Of a stretch of 52,333 bases of DNA, positions 16,321 to 24,059 are shown in pieces. Positions within the stretch are counted from its first letter, which is position 1, and every line of letters starts with the position of its first letter. Both the position numbers and the translations under genes were made by a program. Source of the DNA: Labilithrix sp. (GTDB lineage: Bacteria > Myxococcota_A > Polyangia > Polyangiales > Polyangiaceae); the NCBI GenBank assembly GCA_019637175.1, contig JAHBWD010000063.1, positions 1 to 52,333 on the forward strand, in the 5' to 3' direction. Under the pieces are notes generated by a model. The model did not search any database, had not been told where the DNA came from, and saw nothing but the letters and a program-made list of their open reading frames with translations.

Positions 16321-17685
16321 GTGGACGCCGAGCTCGACGTCGTGATCGTCGGCGCCGGCCTCTCGGGGCTGGTCTGCGCGCATCGGCTCGCGCAGGCTGG
16401 GCGGCGCGTGCGCGTGGTCGAGGCGCGCGACCGTGTCGGGGGTCGAACGCTGAGCGCTCCCCTCGGCCGTGGCCGCTTCGACTTCGGCGGCCAGTGGATC
16501 GGCCCGGGCCAGATCCGCGCCGTCGCGCTCGCGCGTGAGCTCGAGCTCACGACGTTCCCGACCTTCGAGAAGGGCCGCAAGCTCTTCGTCACGCGCGACG
16601 CGGTCACGACGTATCGACTCCTCGTTCCGCGCCTCTCGCTCGTGGGTCTCGCCGGGCTCGCGCGCGCCTTCGTGAAGATCGAGATCGCTTCGCGCAGGAT
16701 TCCGCTCTCCGAGCCGTCGCGCGCCCGTCGCGCGGCCGCCCTCGACGCGCAGACCGCCGAAGATCTGGTGCGAGGTCTGCCCGACGACGCGCGCGCCCTC
16801 TTCGCCGCCGCGGTGCGCGCGGTGTTCGGCGTCGAGCCGCGCGAGCTCTCGCTGCTCTACTTCCTTTGGTATCAGCGAGCCGGCGGCGGCTTCGCGAACC
16901 TCGTCGGCGTCGCGGGCGGCGCGCAAGAGCGACGCTTCGTGCTCGGCGCGCAGTCGCTCTCGACGTCGCTCGCGACGCGCGTCGAATCGGCCGGCGGATC
17001 GATCGTCCTCGGCGCGCCGGTGACGCGCATCGCGCAGGACGATCGCGGCGTCACCGTCGACGCGCGCGGCGTCGAGGCGGTGCGCGCGCGACATGCGGTC
17101 GTCGCCGCGCCGCTCGCGCTCTCCGCGCGTGTCGCGTACGAAGGCGGCGCGCTCGACGTCGGCGCGCTGCGCGCGAAGCTCGCCGCGCGCATGCCGATGG
17201 GACGGATGATCAAGATCGTCGTTCTCTACGACGCGCCCTTCTGGCGGACCCGCGGGTTCTCCGGCGAGGTGGTGTACGCCGAGGGGCCGCTCAGCGTCGT
17301 GTTCGACAACGGCTCGCACGACGGCGTGCAGGCCGCGCTCGTCGGGTTCATCGGCGGCGACGACGCCGCGTCGTTTCGCGAGAAAGACGCGAGCGCGCGT
17401 CGCGCCTCGGTGCTCGCCGCGCTGGTGCGCGCGTTCGGCGAGCGAGCGCGCGCGCCGGCCGAGTACGTGGAGCACGACTGGAACGCCGAAGAGTGGAGCG
17501 GCGGCTGCCCCGTCGCCACGATGCCGTCCGGCGCGATGGCGGCGTGCGCGCAGGAGCTCCGCGCCCCGACGGGCCGAATCCACTGGGCGGGCACCGAGAC
17601 GGCGCTCGCGTCGCCGGGCTACCTCGAAGGCGCGATCGAGGCGGGCGAGCGGGCGGCGAAAGAGATCATCGCGCGCTCCGTGTGA
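16321..17685 (+). CDS. Flavin-containing amine oxidase
   Basis: A 454-residue enzyme of the monoamine-oxidase/phytoene-desaturase superfamily. The FAD-binding GAGLSG is at 11-16 and is followed by EARDRVGGRT and DFGGQWIGPGQ, both typical of amine oxidases. The C-terminal flavin signature is GRIHWAGTETALASPGYLEGAIEAG. The middle segment (LLYFLWYQRAGGGFANLVGVAGGAQE) matches monoamine oxidase-like proteins. The substrate is probably an amine, but this class also includes desaturases and histone-demethylase-like enzymes. The start is GTG 16321, 124 bases from the divergent tail-anchored gene. Confidence 0.9.
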   Translation: MDAELDVVIVGAGLSGLVCAHRLAQAGRRVRVVEARDRVGGRTLSAPLGRGRFDFGGQWIGPGQIRAVALARELELTTFPTFEKGRKLFVTRDAVTTYRLLVPRLSLVGLAGLARAFVKIEIASRRIPLSEPSRARRAAALDAQTAEDLVRGLPDDARALFAAAVRAVFGVEPRELSLLYFLWYQRAGGGFANLVGVAGGAQERRFVLGAQSLSTSLATRVESAGGSIVLGAPVTRIAQDDRGVTVDARGVEAVRARHAVVAAPLALSARVAYEGGALDVGALRAKLAARMPMGRMIKIVVLYDAPFWRTRGFSGEVVYAEGPLSVVFDNGSHDGVQAALVGFIGGDDAASFREKDASARRASVLAALVRAFGERARAPAEYVEHDWNAEEWSGGCPVATMPSGAMAACAQELRAPTGRIHWAGTETALASPGYLEGAIEAGERAAKEIIARSV

Positions 17686-17706
17686 CTGGGCTAGGGTCGA
17701 GCGTCG

Positions 17707-17985
17707 ATGAGCAAGATCGGACGAAACGACCCGTGCCACTGCGGCTCCGGTCAGAAGTACAAGAAGTGCCACCTCGCGAAAGACGACGCCGCGCGATCGG
17801 CCGAGCTGGCGAAGGCCGCGGCCGAGGCCGCCGCGGCGCAGGCGGCGAAGGCGGAGAAGGAAGACGGCGAAGAGTCGGACGCGTCGGCGCCCGATCGCCG
17901 GCCGACCGCTCGCCAAGAGTCGCCCGCGGCGCGGCCGAAGAGCGCGGCGAAGCCTCCGCCCGCGATCCGGCGCAAGGCGATCTGA
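17707..17985 (+). CDS. Small SEC-C metal-binding protein
   Basis: A 92-residue protein. The SEC-C motif stands at the very N-terminus (GRNDPCHCGSGQKYKKCH, residues 5-22), giving a zinc-binding CXC-X8-CH set like the tail of SecA. The remaining 70 residues are Ala/Lys/Glu-rich and then Pro-rich, probably disordered. In SecA the same motif helps to contact SecB and ribosomes; free SEC-C proteins are common and poorly understood. It starts 21 bases after the amine oxidase stop on the same strand and may be co-transcribed with it. Confidence 0.82.
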   Translation: MSKIGRNDPCHCGSGQKYKKCHLAKDDAARSAELAKAAAEAAAAQAAKAEKEDGEESDASAPDRRPTARQESPAARPKSAAKPPPAIRRKAI

Positions 17986-17991
17986 AGCGCG

Positions 17992-18498
17992 TCACCGCGT
18001 CGACGGCGGCGACTTTGGCGACAGCGCCATCCGCACGCTGACGGGGTCGCCGTCGACGTGCGCCCGCACCTCTTCGATCAGCGCCTCGACGCGCGAGGGC
18101 GCGAGCCCCGCGGCGCCGGCGATCCGATAGATGACGGCGCGCTCGGCCGTCGACAGCCCTTCGCTCGCGAACGCGATCGCGAGGGCGACGCGGATGCCGG
18201 GCTCGACCGCGTCGCAGTCGGCGAGGATCGCGGCGACGAGCCTCGCGCGCGGCTCCGCTCCGGCGGCCTCGATGACGTCGAGGCTCGCGGTCACGAGGTG
18301 ATCGACGAGCTCGGGCGTGAGCGTCGTGTCGAGGAGCGTCTGGAAGACGTCGAGCAGGACCTCGCGCTCGCGCATCGAGACCTTGCCGCCCGCGCTCGCG
18401 ACGAGCACGCCGAGATCGACGATCGGTGAGGGGTTGTATCCGCCGCGATCGAACGCGCGGCAGAGCTGATCGATCGCGGGGTCGACGATCTCTCTCAC
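17992..18498 (-). CDS. TerB-like protein coupled to a HAMP membrane protein
   Basis: A 168-residue all-helical protein. The repeating pattern of a hydrophobic helix, a small turn and an acidic residue (VASAGGKVSMREREVLLDVFQTLL; LAIAFASEGLSTAERAVIYRIAGAAGL) matches the TerB/TerB-like fold, whose two halves often bear metal-binding acidic clusters. TerB-like proteins occur in tellurite-resistance and stress-signalling modules. GTG 18498 is preceded by AAGGAGG, and overlaps the upstream stop by four bases (GTGA at 18495-18498), so its translation is tied to that of the HAMP protein. Function beyond this context is not known. Confidence 0.75.
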   Translation of the reverse strand: MREIVDPAIDQLCRAFDRGGYNPSPIVDLGVLVASAGGKVSMREREVLLDVFQTLLDTTLTPELVDHLVTASLDVIEAAGAEPRARLVAAILADCDAVEPGIRVALAIAFASEGLSTAERAVIYRIAGAAGLAPSRVEALIEEVRAHVDGDPVSVRMALSPKSPPSTR

Positions 18499-19268
18499 GA
18501 GCGACCTCCTTCGCGGGCTTCATCCACCTTCGGCTCGGGCGGGACCGTCGAGCCGCGCCGTGGCTCGACGCCGAGGACCATCTGCGCGCGCAGCGCGCGC
18601 AGCCCGTCGAGGATCTCCTGCGGCGTTCCCAGGGCCTCGGCGCGACGAAGCGTGCCGTCGAGCGTCGCGAGGCGCGCGGAGTGCATCGCGCGGAGCGAGT
18701 ACGTCATCTGGAGGAAGGTGTCGAAGAGATCCTCGAGCTCGTCGCCTCGCCGGAGGCGCTCTCCGATCACGAGGCGCCCCGTGCTCACCCGCCGGAGGAG
18801 GCGCTTCATCTTGTGCACCGGTCCGACGATGCGGTGGGTGATCACGATCCCCATCACGAGGAGCAAGGCGAGGAGCGAAGCGCCGGCGCCCGCGAGCAGG
18901 AGCTGGATGTTCCGGCGATCGTGGTCGATGTCGGCCTTGCGGCGCCGCACGTCGGCGAGGTTCTTCAGCGTGCTCGCGTCCAGCTCCGCGAGCGACTCGT
19001 CCATCACGCTCATCATGTGCGGGTTGTCGCCCGCCGCCTGCTGCACGCTCTGCCGCGCGAGGATCGAGTTCGAGCGCGACTCCTCCGTGAGCTTCTCCGC
19101 CTGGCTCACCGCGAGCGTCGCCGTGTCGGCCGCGCGTCCGGCGATCCGGGCGATGACCACGCCGAGGCTCGTCATCACGAGCAGCACGACCACGACGAGG
19201 TAGCTCGTCCACTTGAGCTGGAAGCGCGGGTCGAGCAGGTACGACTTCTTCTTGCGCGCGTGCGCCAT
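18495..19268 (-). CDS. Two-TM HAMP-domain membrane protein without an output domain
   Basis: A 257-residue protein. Transmembrane segment one is at about 20-44 and segment two at 121-146. Between them lies a 75-residue helical periplasmic sensor-like region. A HAMP domain follows at about 147-195, with the usual Pro after TM2 (HRIVGP) and the DELEDLF-like second helix. The remaining 60 residues are short and lack a histidine kinase, methyl-accepting or cyclase domain. It is therefore a truncated receptor type that needs a partner for output; the overlapping TerB-like gene is the obvious candidate. The topology call is solid; the signalling role is an inference. Confidence 0.82.
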   Translation of the reverse strand: MAHARKKKSYLLDPRFQLKWTSYLVVVVLLVMTSLGVVIARIAGRAADTATLAVSQAEKLTEESRSNSILARQSVQQAAGDNPHMMSVMDESLAELDASTLKNLADVRRRKADIDHDRRNIQLLLAGAGASLLALLLVMGIVITHRIVGPVHKMKRLLRRVSTGRLVIGERLRRGDELEDLFDTFLQMTYSLRAMHSARLATLDGTLRRAEALGTPQEILDGLRALRAQMVLGVEPRRGSTVPPEPKVDEAREGGRS

Positions 19269-19322
19269 CCCCGAAAGGTACTCGACCTTCGGCGCGGCGG
19301 CGTAATTGCCCGCGGATCCCCT

Positions 19323-20048
19323 TCAGAACGTGACGCCGGTGGTGATGCCGGCGCGGTGGACGCCGTCGACGTCCGGGATGAAGTAGGCGTGGACGGGGGT
19401 GTAGATCTTCCCGACCTTCGGCGTCCACCCGGCGGCGACGATCGTGTGGCCTTCGCTGCCCTTCAGCGGCGAGAGGTTGGCCCCGACGCCGATCTGGAAC
19501 GAGTTGTCGAGCTCGAAGCCGATGAGGAGGTTGCCCGAAGGGAGGAACTTGCTCTGCTCGAGCCCGGCGACCATGAAGTTGCCGAAGATGAGGACGTTGA
19601 GCCAAGAGCGGCCCACGACGCGGTAGATGACCTCGTAGCCGAGCAAGAAGTGGTTCGGCGTGCGCATGCCGACCTTCTCCTTGAGGCTCTTGCCGTCGAA
19701 CGCCGGCACCGGCTGATCGTAGTTGGCGGTGAAGCCGTAGCCGATGCGGAAGCCGTGAAGGAACGTCGAGTCGTCGGGCGAAGCGGCCGCGGCTGACGCG
19801 CCCGGTCGATCGACGCGCGTCGACTCGTAGGTCATCCTCACCGACTGCGACGACCCGTCGTGAGGGGCCTGGTGGGGCGGCTCTTCGACGGGAGCGGGCG
19901 GAGGGACGGGGGCCTGCGGGAGCGGCCCTTCGGCGACGGGCTGCGAAGGCGGCGGGGCTTGCGCGTACGTCGCGCCGTCGGCGCGCGCGCGCGTCGTGAG
20001 GAAGAGGAACGAAGCGAGCGTGGCGGCGAGCGTGCGGCGAAGGTGCAT
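19323..20048 (-). CDS. Outer-membrane beta-barrel-type protein
   Basis: A 241-residue exported protein. The signal peptide is LRRTLAATLASFLFLTTRARA, followed by a Pro/Gln-rich stretch (about 30-75). The rest has alternating polar and hydrophobic strands with Gly turns (FRIGYGFTANYDQPV; HFLLGYEVIYRVVGRSWLNVLIFGNFMVAG; LIGFELDNSFQIGVGANLSP) and ends in aromatic Phe (GITTGVTF), the typical C-terminal residue of outer-membrane barrels recognised by BamA. ATG 20048 has GGAGGG upstream, so the longer frame to 20153 is not used. Ligand unknown. It may be co-transcribed with the lipoprotein gene that ends 108 bases upstream. Confidence 0.78.
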   Translation of the reverse strand: MHLRRTLAATLASFLFLTTRARADGATYAQAPPPSQPVAEGPLPQAPVPPPAPVEEPPHQAPHDGSSQSVRMTYESTRVDRPGASAAAASPDDSTFLHGFRIGYGFTANYDQPVPAFDGKSLKEKVGMRTPNHFLLGYEVIYRVVGRSWLNVLIFGNFMVAGLEQSKFLPSGNLLIGFELDNSFQIGVGANLSPLKGSEGHTIVAAGWTPKVGKIYTPVHAYFIPDVDGVHRAGITTGVTF

Positions 20049-20156
20049 GCGCGCCCTCCTGCAGCGGACATACCACCGTCGCGGAGCCTGGTTTCCCGTC
20101 GCGATCGCGCGCGCTGCTGTGCAGCGGCCGACACACAGGGCATCGCGTTGCACGCG

Positions 20157-21014
20157 CTACTTCGGAACGAAGGAGATGTCGTCGATGCGCCAGCCGAAGT
20201 CGGTGTTCACGCGAGAGGCCGCCGCGTTCGTCGTGGCGGTGCTCACGCCCGCGGCGGTCGAGAAGCGGAAGCGCATCTTGTCGGTGACGACCGAGGCGGG
20301 GAGCTGGATCTCGGTCCGCAGCGTCGCCACTTGCTTGCCGATGAAGCCCGGCTTGCCGTTCACGCCGAAGCCGGTCGCGTTGGCGCACGCGTAGAGCGGA
20401 CCGCGATCGGGGTTGATCTTCACCTGACCCGGATACGTTCCGGACGGCACCTGCCACGCGTTGCCGTCGGCGGAGACCTCGAACACGCCGCCGTCGGCCC
20501 AGGTCTGGCTCGCGTACGTGCCCGTCCAGTACGCGTACGCGTGATGGAACACGATCGCGATCTTGCGGCCCTTGCACGCCGACAGATCGATCGGCGGCGA
20601 CGAGAGATAGCCGCGATGACACTGCACGTAGTTCTCGGCGAGCTTCGCGCCGAAGCAGTTGCCCGACTTGCACGCGCTCCCGACGGTCGAGGTGCCGAGG
20701 CTCCATTCGTCGTAGTCCCACGCCGGCGTCGTCATGTCGTCCGAGTTGCCGTGCGTGAAGCCTTGCGCTCCGGACTCGAAGTCGAAGGTGATCTTCGTGA
20801 GCGCGTCGGCGCAGGCGTCGCCCGCGTCGCCGAAGCTCGCGTCGCCGCCTTCGGCGGGGCCGCCGTCTCCGCGCGGAACGACGCTCCCGTCGGGCGCGCC
20901 GCCGTCGGCGTCGACCTCCTCGTCGATGCCCTCGACGTCGGCGCCCTTCGCGCAGGCGCACGTGAGCGCGACGCCGAGCACCATCAGACCGGAGGTGCGG
21001 ACGAGCACGCCCAT
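20157..21014 (-). CDS. Lipoprotein with Asp/Gly-rich linker and beta-rich (jelly-roll-like) domain
   Basis: A 285-residue lipoprotein. The lipobox is near Cys19 or Cys21 (GVALTCAC). An Asp/Gly-rich linker follows to about residue 65. The rest is beta-rich, beginning ITFDFESGAQGFTHGN, as in domains that open with 'dFEsg..gw' and bind carbohydrate or mediate adhesion. It includes cysteines likely to be disulfide-bonded (GSACKSGNCFGAK; YVQCHRGYL; LSACKGRK) and ends FGWRIDDISFVP, a standard last strand of this fold. No catalytic motif is seen. It lies 18 bases downstream of the PilT-like gene's stop, on the same strand. Confidence 0.76.
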   Translation of the reverse strand: MGVLVRTSGLMVLGVALTCACAKGADVEGIDEEVDADGGAPDGSVVPRGDGGPAEGGDASFGDAGDACADALTKITFDFESGAQGFTHGNSDDMTTPAWDYDEWSLGTSTVGSACKSGNCFGAKLAENYVQCHRGYLSSPPIDLSACKGRKIAIVFHHAYAYWTGTYASQTWADGGVFEVSADGNAWQVPSGTYPGQVKINPDRGPLYACANATGFGVNGKPGFIGKQVATLRTEIQLPASVVTDKMRFRFSTAAGVSTATTNAAASRVNTDFGWRIDDISFVPK

Positions 21015-21032
21015 CGCTCCTCATCGTACGCG

Positions 21033-22538
21033 TTATTTGGGCAAGTGCATCGCCAGCGCGGAGGGATCGTTGGCGGCCGCGCGGGCGTCTTCGGCGCGCA
21101 CTTCGCCTGCGATGACGCGATCGGCGAGGCATCGCTCGAGGGTGATCATCCCCTCGCGCCGGCCCGACTGGATGGCCGACGGGATTTGCGCGGTCTTCCC
21201 CTCACGGACGAGCGACGCGACGGCGTGCGTACCGCGGAGGACCTCGACCGCCACGACGCGGCCCGCGCCTCGCGCGCGCGGAAGGAGACGTTGTGCGACG
21301 ACGGCCCTCAAGGCGTCGGCGAGCTGTAGTCGGATCTGCGCGGCGCGCTCGGGGGCGTACGCGTCGACGATCCGTTCTACCGCGGAGGCGGCCGATCGAC
21401 TGTGGAGCGAGGCGAGCACGAGGTGGCCGGTCTCGGCGGCGGTGAGCGCGAGGTTGATCGTCTCGGGATCGCGCATCTCGCCGATCAGGAGGACGTCGGG
21501 ATCCTGCCTCAGCGCGTCGCGGAGCCCGGTCGCGAAGTCGGGGACGTCGCGGCCGATCTGCCGGCGCCGCACGATCGATCGTTCCTCGGCCGCGAGCGCG
21601 TACTCGATCGGATCTTCGAGCGTCGTCAGGACGATCGAGCGCCGGCGCAGCGCTTCTTGCGCGAGCGCGGCGAGCGTCGTGGACTTGCCCGAGCCGGCGG
21701 CGCCGCACACGAGCACGAGCCCGTGCGGCAGCTCGATGAGATCGTCGAGCGGGACGGGGAGGTTCAGGCCGGCGAGCGACGGCGCCGTCCTCGGCAAGAG
21801 ACGGATCGCCGCGGCGCGCCCCGTGTCGCTGCGGAAGACGTGCACGCGCACGCGGCCGACGCCGGGCACCTCGACGCCGAGATCGAGCGACGCGTGTCGC
21901 GCGAGGCGCGCCTCGGCGTTCGCGCCGAGCGGCAAGAGCTCGGCGAGGATCACCGGCGCCTGATCGAGGCGCGTGAGCCGCCCGTCGATCCGGACGACCG
22001 GCGGATCGCCCTCGGCGAGGTGGAGATCGCTCGCGCGCCGCTCGGCGGCGTGCGCGACGAGCTGAACGAGCGCGGGTGAAGCGTCGATCGTCTCGCCGTC
22101 GATCGTCGGCGTAGGCGCGGGCTCGTCTCGCGCGTCGCGTCCCTCGCGCGCCTCGCGCGACGAAGCGGGCGCGACCGCGAGGTGCGCCGACGACGGAGCG
22201 CGCGCCTCGCTCGGCAGCGGCGCCGCGCCGCGCGCGGCCGTCTTGCGGAAGACGATGTCGAACCCGTCGGCGCGCGAGGTGAGCGTCACCTGGTACGCGC
22301 CGAGCTCGCCGGCGTCGTACGTCGCGTCGACGCGGCCGCGCGCCCGCATCGCCTCCTCGCGCTCCGGCGTCAGGATGTCGCCGAGCAGATCGCGCAGCGT
22401 GTCTTCGTTGGTGAGCGGGATCGAGAGCCTCTTCACCGCCCCATACGCGAGCATCTTGGGTTCACGATCGGTTCCCAAGCGAAGCTCGTTGGCTCCTTGA
22501 TCGAGGACGATGGAAAGGATGCGATCGATCCGCGCCAT
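21033..22538 (-). CDS. PilT-like type IV pilus ATPase with duplicated N-terminal domain
   Basis: A 501-residue secretion/pilus ATPase of the PilT/PilU branch. The motor core (about 155-480) has ASDLHLAEGDPPVVRIDG, Walker A GAAGSGKS at 279-286, the Asp box LTTLEDPIEY, Walker B DVLLIGEMRD at about 348-357 and the His box LVLASLHS. PilT usually has about 345-380 residues; here an extra 150 residues precede the core. Residues 1-100 (RIDRILSIVLDQGANELRLG ... LTNEDTLRDLLGDILTPERE) look like a second, diverged copy of the PilT N-terminal domain, joined by a Pro/Ala-rich linker. It is likely to power pilus retraction or a related machine. ATG 22538 was chosen over the start at 22571 because homology begins there. 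Confidence 0.88.
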   Translation of the reverse strand: MARIDRILSIVLDQGANELRLGTDREPKMLAYGAVKRLSIPLTNEDTLRDLLGDILTPEREEAMRARGRVDATYDAGELGAYQVTLTSRADGFDIVFRKTAARGAAPLPSEARAPSSAHLAVAPASSREAREGRDARDEPAPTPTIDGETIDASPALVQLVAHAAERRASDLHLAEGDPPVVRIDGRLTRLDQAPVILAELLPLGANAEARLARHASLDLGVEVPGVGRVRVHVFRSDTGRAAAIRLLPRTAPSLAGLNLPVPLDDLIELPHGLVLVCGAAGSGKSTTLAALAQEALRRRSIVLTTLEDPIEYALAAEERSIVRRRQIGRDVPDFATGLRDALRQDPDVLLIGEMRDPETINLALTAAETGHLVLASLHSRSAASAVERIVDAYAPERAAQIRLQLADALRAVVAQRLLPRARGAGRVVAVEVLRGTHAVASLVREGKTAQIPSAIQSGRREGMITLERCLADRVIAGEVRAEDARAAANDPSALAMHLPK

Positions 22539-22593
22539 GCGACGACGAAGCGTACAGGAAGCATGGGGCATTCCCGGCTAACATCGGAGGCCC

Positions 22594-23937
22594 ATGCGCT
22601 TCGACTACCTGGTCATCGGCGGAGGCAGCGGCGGCATCGCCTCCGCGCGTCGCGCGGCCTCGTACGGCGCGCGCGTCGCGATCGTCGAGAAGGCGCGCGT
22701 GGGCGGGACGTGCGTCAACGTCGGCTGCGTCCCCAAGAAGATCATGTGGAACGCCGCGACGATCGCCGAGCACCTCCACGCCGCGGCCGACTACGGCTTC
22801 TCGGTCGCGCGCGATCCGACCCTCGACTGGGCCGCGCTCGAGGCGGCGCGCGACGCGTACGTCGCGCGGCTCAACGGGATCTACGCGCGCAACCTCGACG
22901 CCGACGGCGTGACGTACATCGAGGGCGTCGCGCGGTTCGCCGACGCGCACACGGTCTTCGTCGGCGCGCGTGAGATCGCGGCCGAACACGTCCTCATCGC
23001 GACCGGGAGCACGCCGCGCGTGCCCGACGTGCCCGGCGCGGAGCTCGGGATCACCTCCGACGGGTTCTTCGAGCTCGAGCAGCGGCCGAAGAGCGTCGCG
23101 ATCGTCGGCGCGGGCTACATCGCGGTCGAGATCGCCGGCGTCTTCCGCGCGCTCGGCACCGACGTCACGATGACGCTCCGGGGCGAGCACCTGCTCGCGA
23201 AGTTCGATCCTCTCTTGCGCGAGCGCCTGCTCGCGGAGATGACCGCGTCGGGGATCGCGTTCGAAACGTGCGTCCACCTCGATCGCGTCGTCCGCGAGGC
23301 CGGGGGAACGATCGCGATGGTCTTCGGCGACGGGCGCGTCTCCGGAGGCTTCGACGTGCTCCTCTGGGCGACGGGACGCATCGCGCTCACCGATCAGCTC
23401 GGGCTCGAGAACGCGGGCGTTCGCGTCGACGCGCACAACGACGTCGTGGTCGACGCGCTCCAGAACACGACCGCCGCGGGCGTCTATGCGGTCGGCGACG
23501 TCACGGGCAAGGCGATGCTCACGCCCGTCGCGATCGCGGCGGGCCGCAAGCTCGCCGACCGCCTCTTCGGCGGCGTGGAGGACGCGCGTCTGGACTACGA
23601 CATGATCCCCACGGTCGTCTTCTCCCATCCACCGATCGGCACCGTCGGCCTCACGGAGGAAGAAGCGCGCGCCACGCTCGGCGACGTGAAGATCTACACG
23701 ACGCGCTTCACCAACATGTTCCACGCGTTCACCGCGCGAAAGCCCGCGAGCGCGATGAAGCTCGTGTGCGCGGGCAAGGAAGAGCGCGTCGTGGGCGTCC
23801 ACGTGATCGGCATGGGCGCCGACGAGATGATCCAAGGCTTCGCCGTGGCGCTGAAGATGGGCGCGACGAAGGCCGATCTCGATCGCACCGTCGCGATCCA
23901 TCCGACCGCAGCCGAAGAGCTCGTCCTGATGCGCTGA
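22594..23937 (+). CDS. gor: Glutathione-disulfide reductase
   Basis: A 447-residue class I pyridine-nucleotide-disulfide oxidoreductase. The FAD-binding GGGSGG is at 9-14, the redox-active pair is in GGTCVNVGCVPKK (Cys40, Cys45), and the glutathione-reductase branch is marked by this exact spacing and by AYGARVAIVEK-like context. The NADPH-binding Rossmann motif is VGAGYIAVEIAG. The C-terminal dimerisation domain holds the catalytic base in VAIHPTAAEELVLMR. It reduces oxidised glutathione with NADPH in the cytoplasm; the zwf gene at 47963 could supply NADPH, though it is not linked. GGAGG stands at 22586-22590, just before ATG 22594. It is divergent from the PilT-like gene with 55 bases between. 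Confidence 0.93.
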   Translation: MRFDYLVIGGGSGGIASARRAASYGARVAIVEKARVGGTCVNVGCVPKKIMWNAATIAEHLHAAADYGFSVARDPTLDWAALEAARDAYVARLNGIYARNLDADGVTYIEGVARFADAHTVFVGAREIAAEHVLIATGSTPRVPDVPGAELGITSDGFFELEQRPKSVAIVGAGYIAVEIAGVFRALGTDVTMTLRGEHLLAKFDPLLRERLLAEMTASGIAFETCVHLDRVVREAGGTIAMVFGDGRVSGGFDVLLWATGRIALTDQLGLENAGVRVDAHNDVVVDALQNTTAAGVYAVGDVTGKAMLTPVAIAAGRKLADRLFGGVEDARLDYDMIPTVVFSHPPIGTVGLTEEEARATLGDVKIYTTRFTNMFHAFTARKPASAMKLVCAGKEERVVGVHVIGMGADEMIQGFAVALKMGATKADLDRTVAIHPTAAEELVLMR

Positions 23938-24059
23938 TACGAGCGTTCCGCGAAGGCGCGCAGCACCTACATCGGGAGTCTCTGGATCGTCTCGCGCCAA
24001 ATGAGGCGTGGCTGGAATTCTACAGATCGGGGAGAGTTTCCGGCGCGGAGGAGCTTGTC

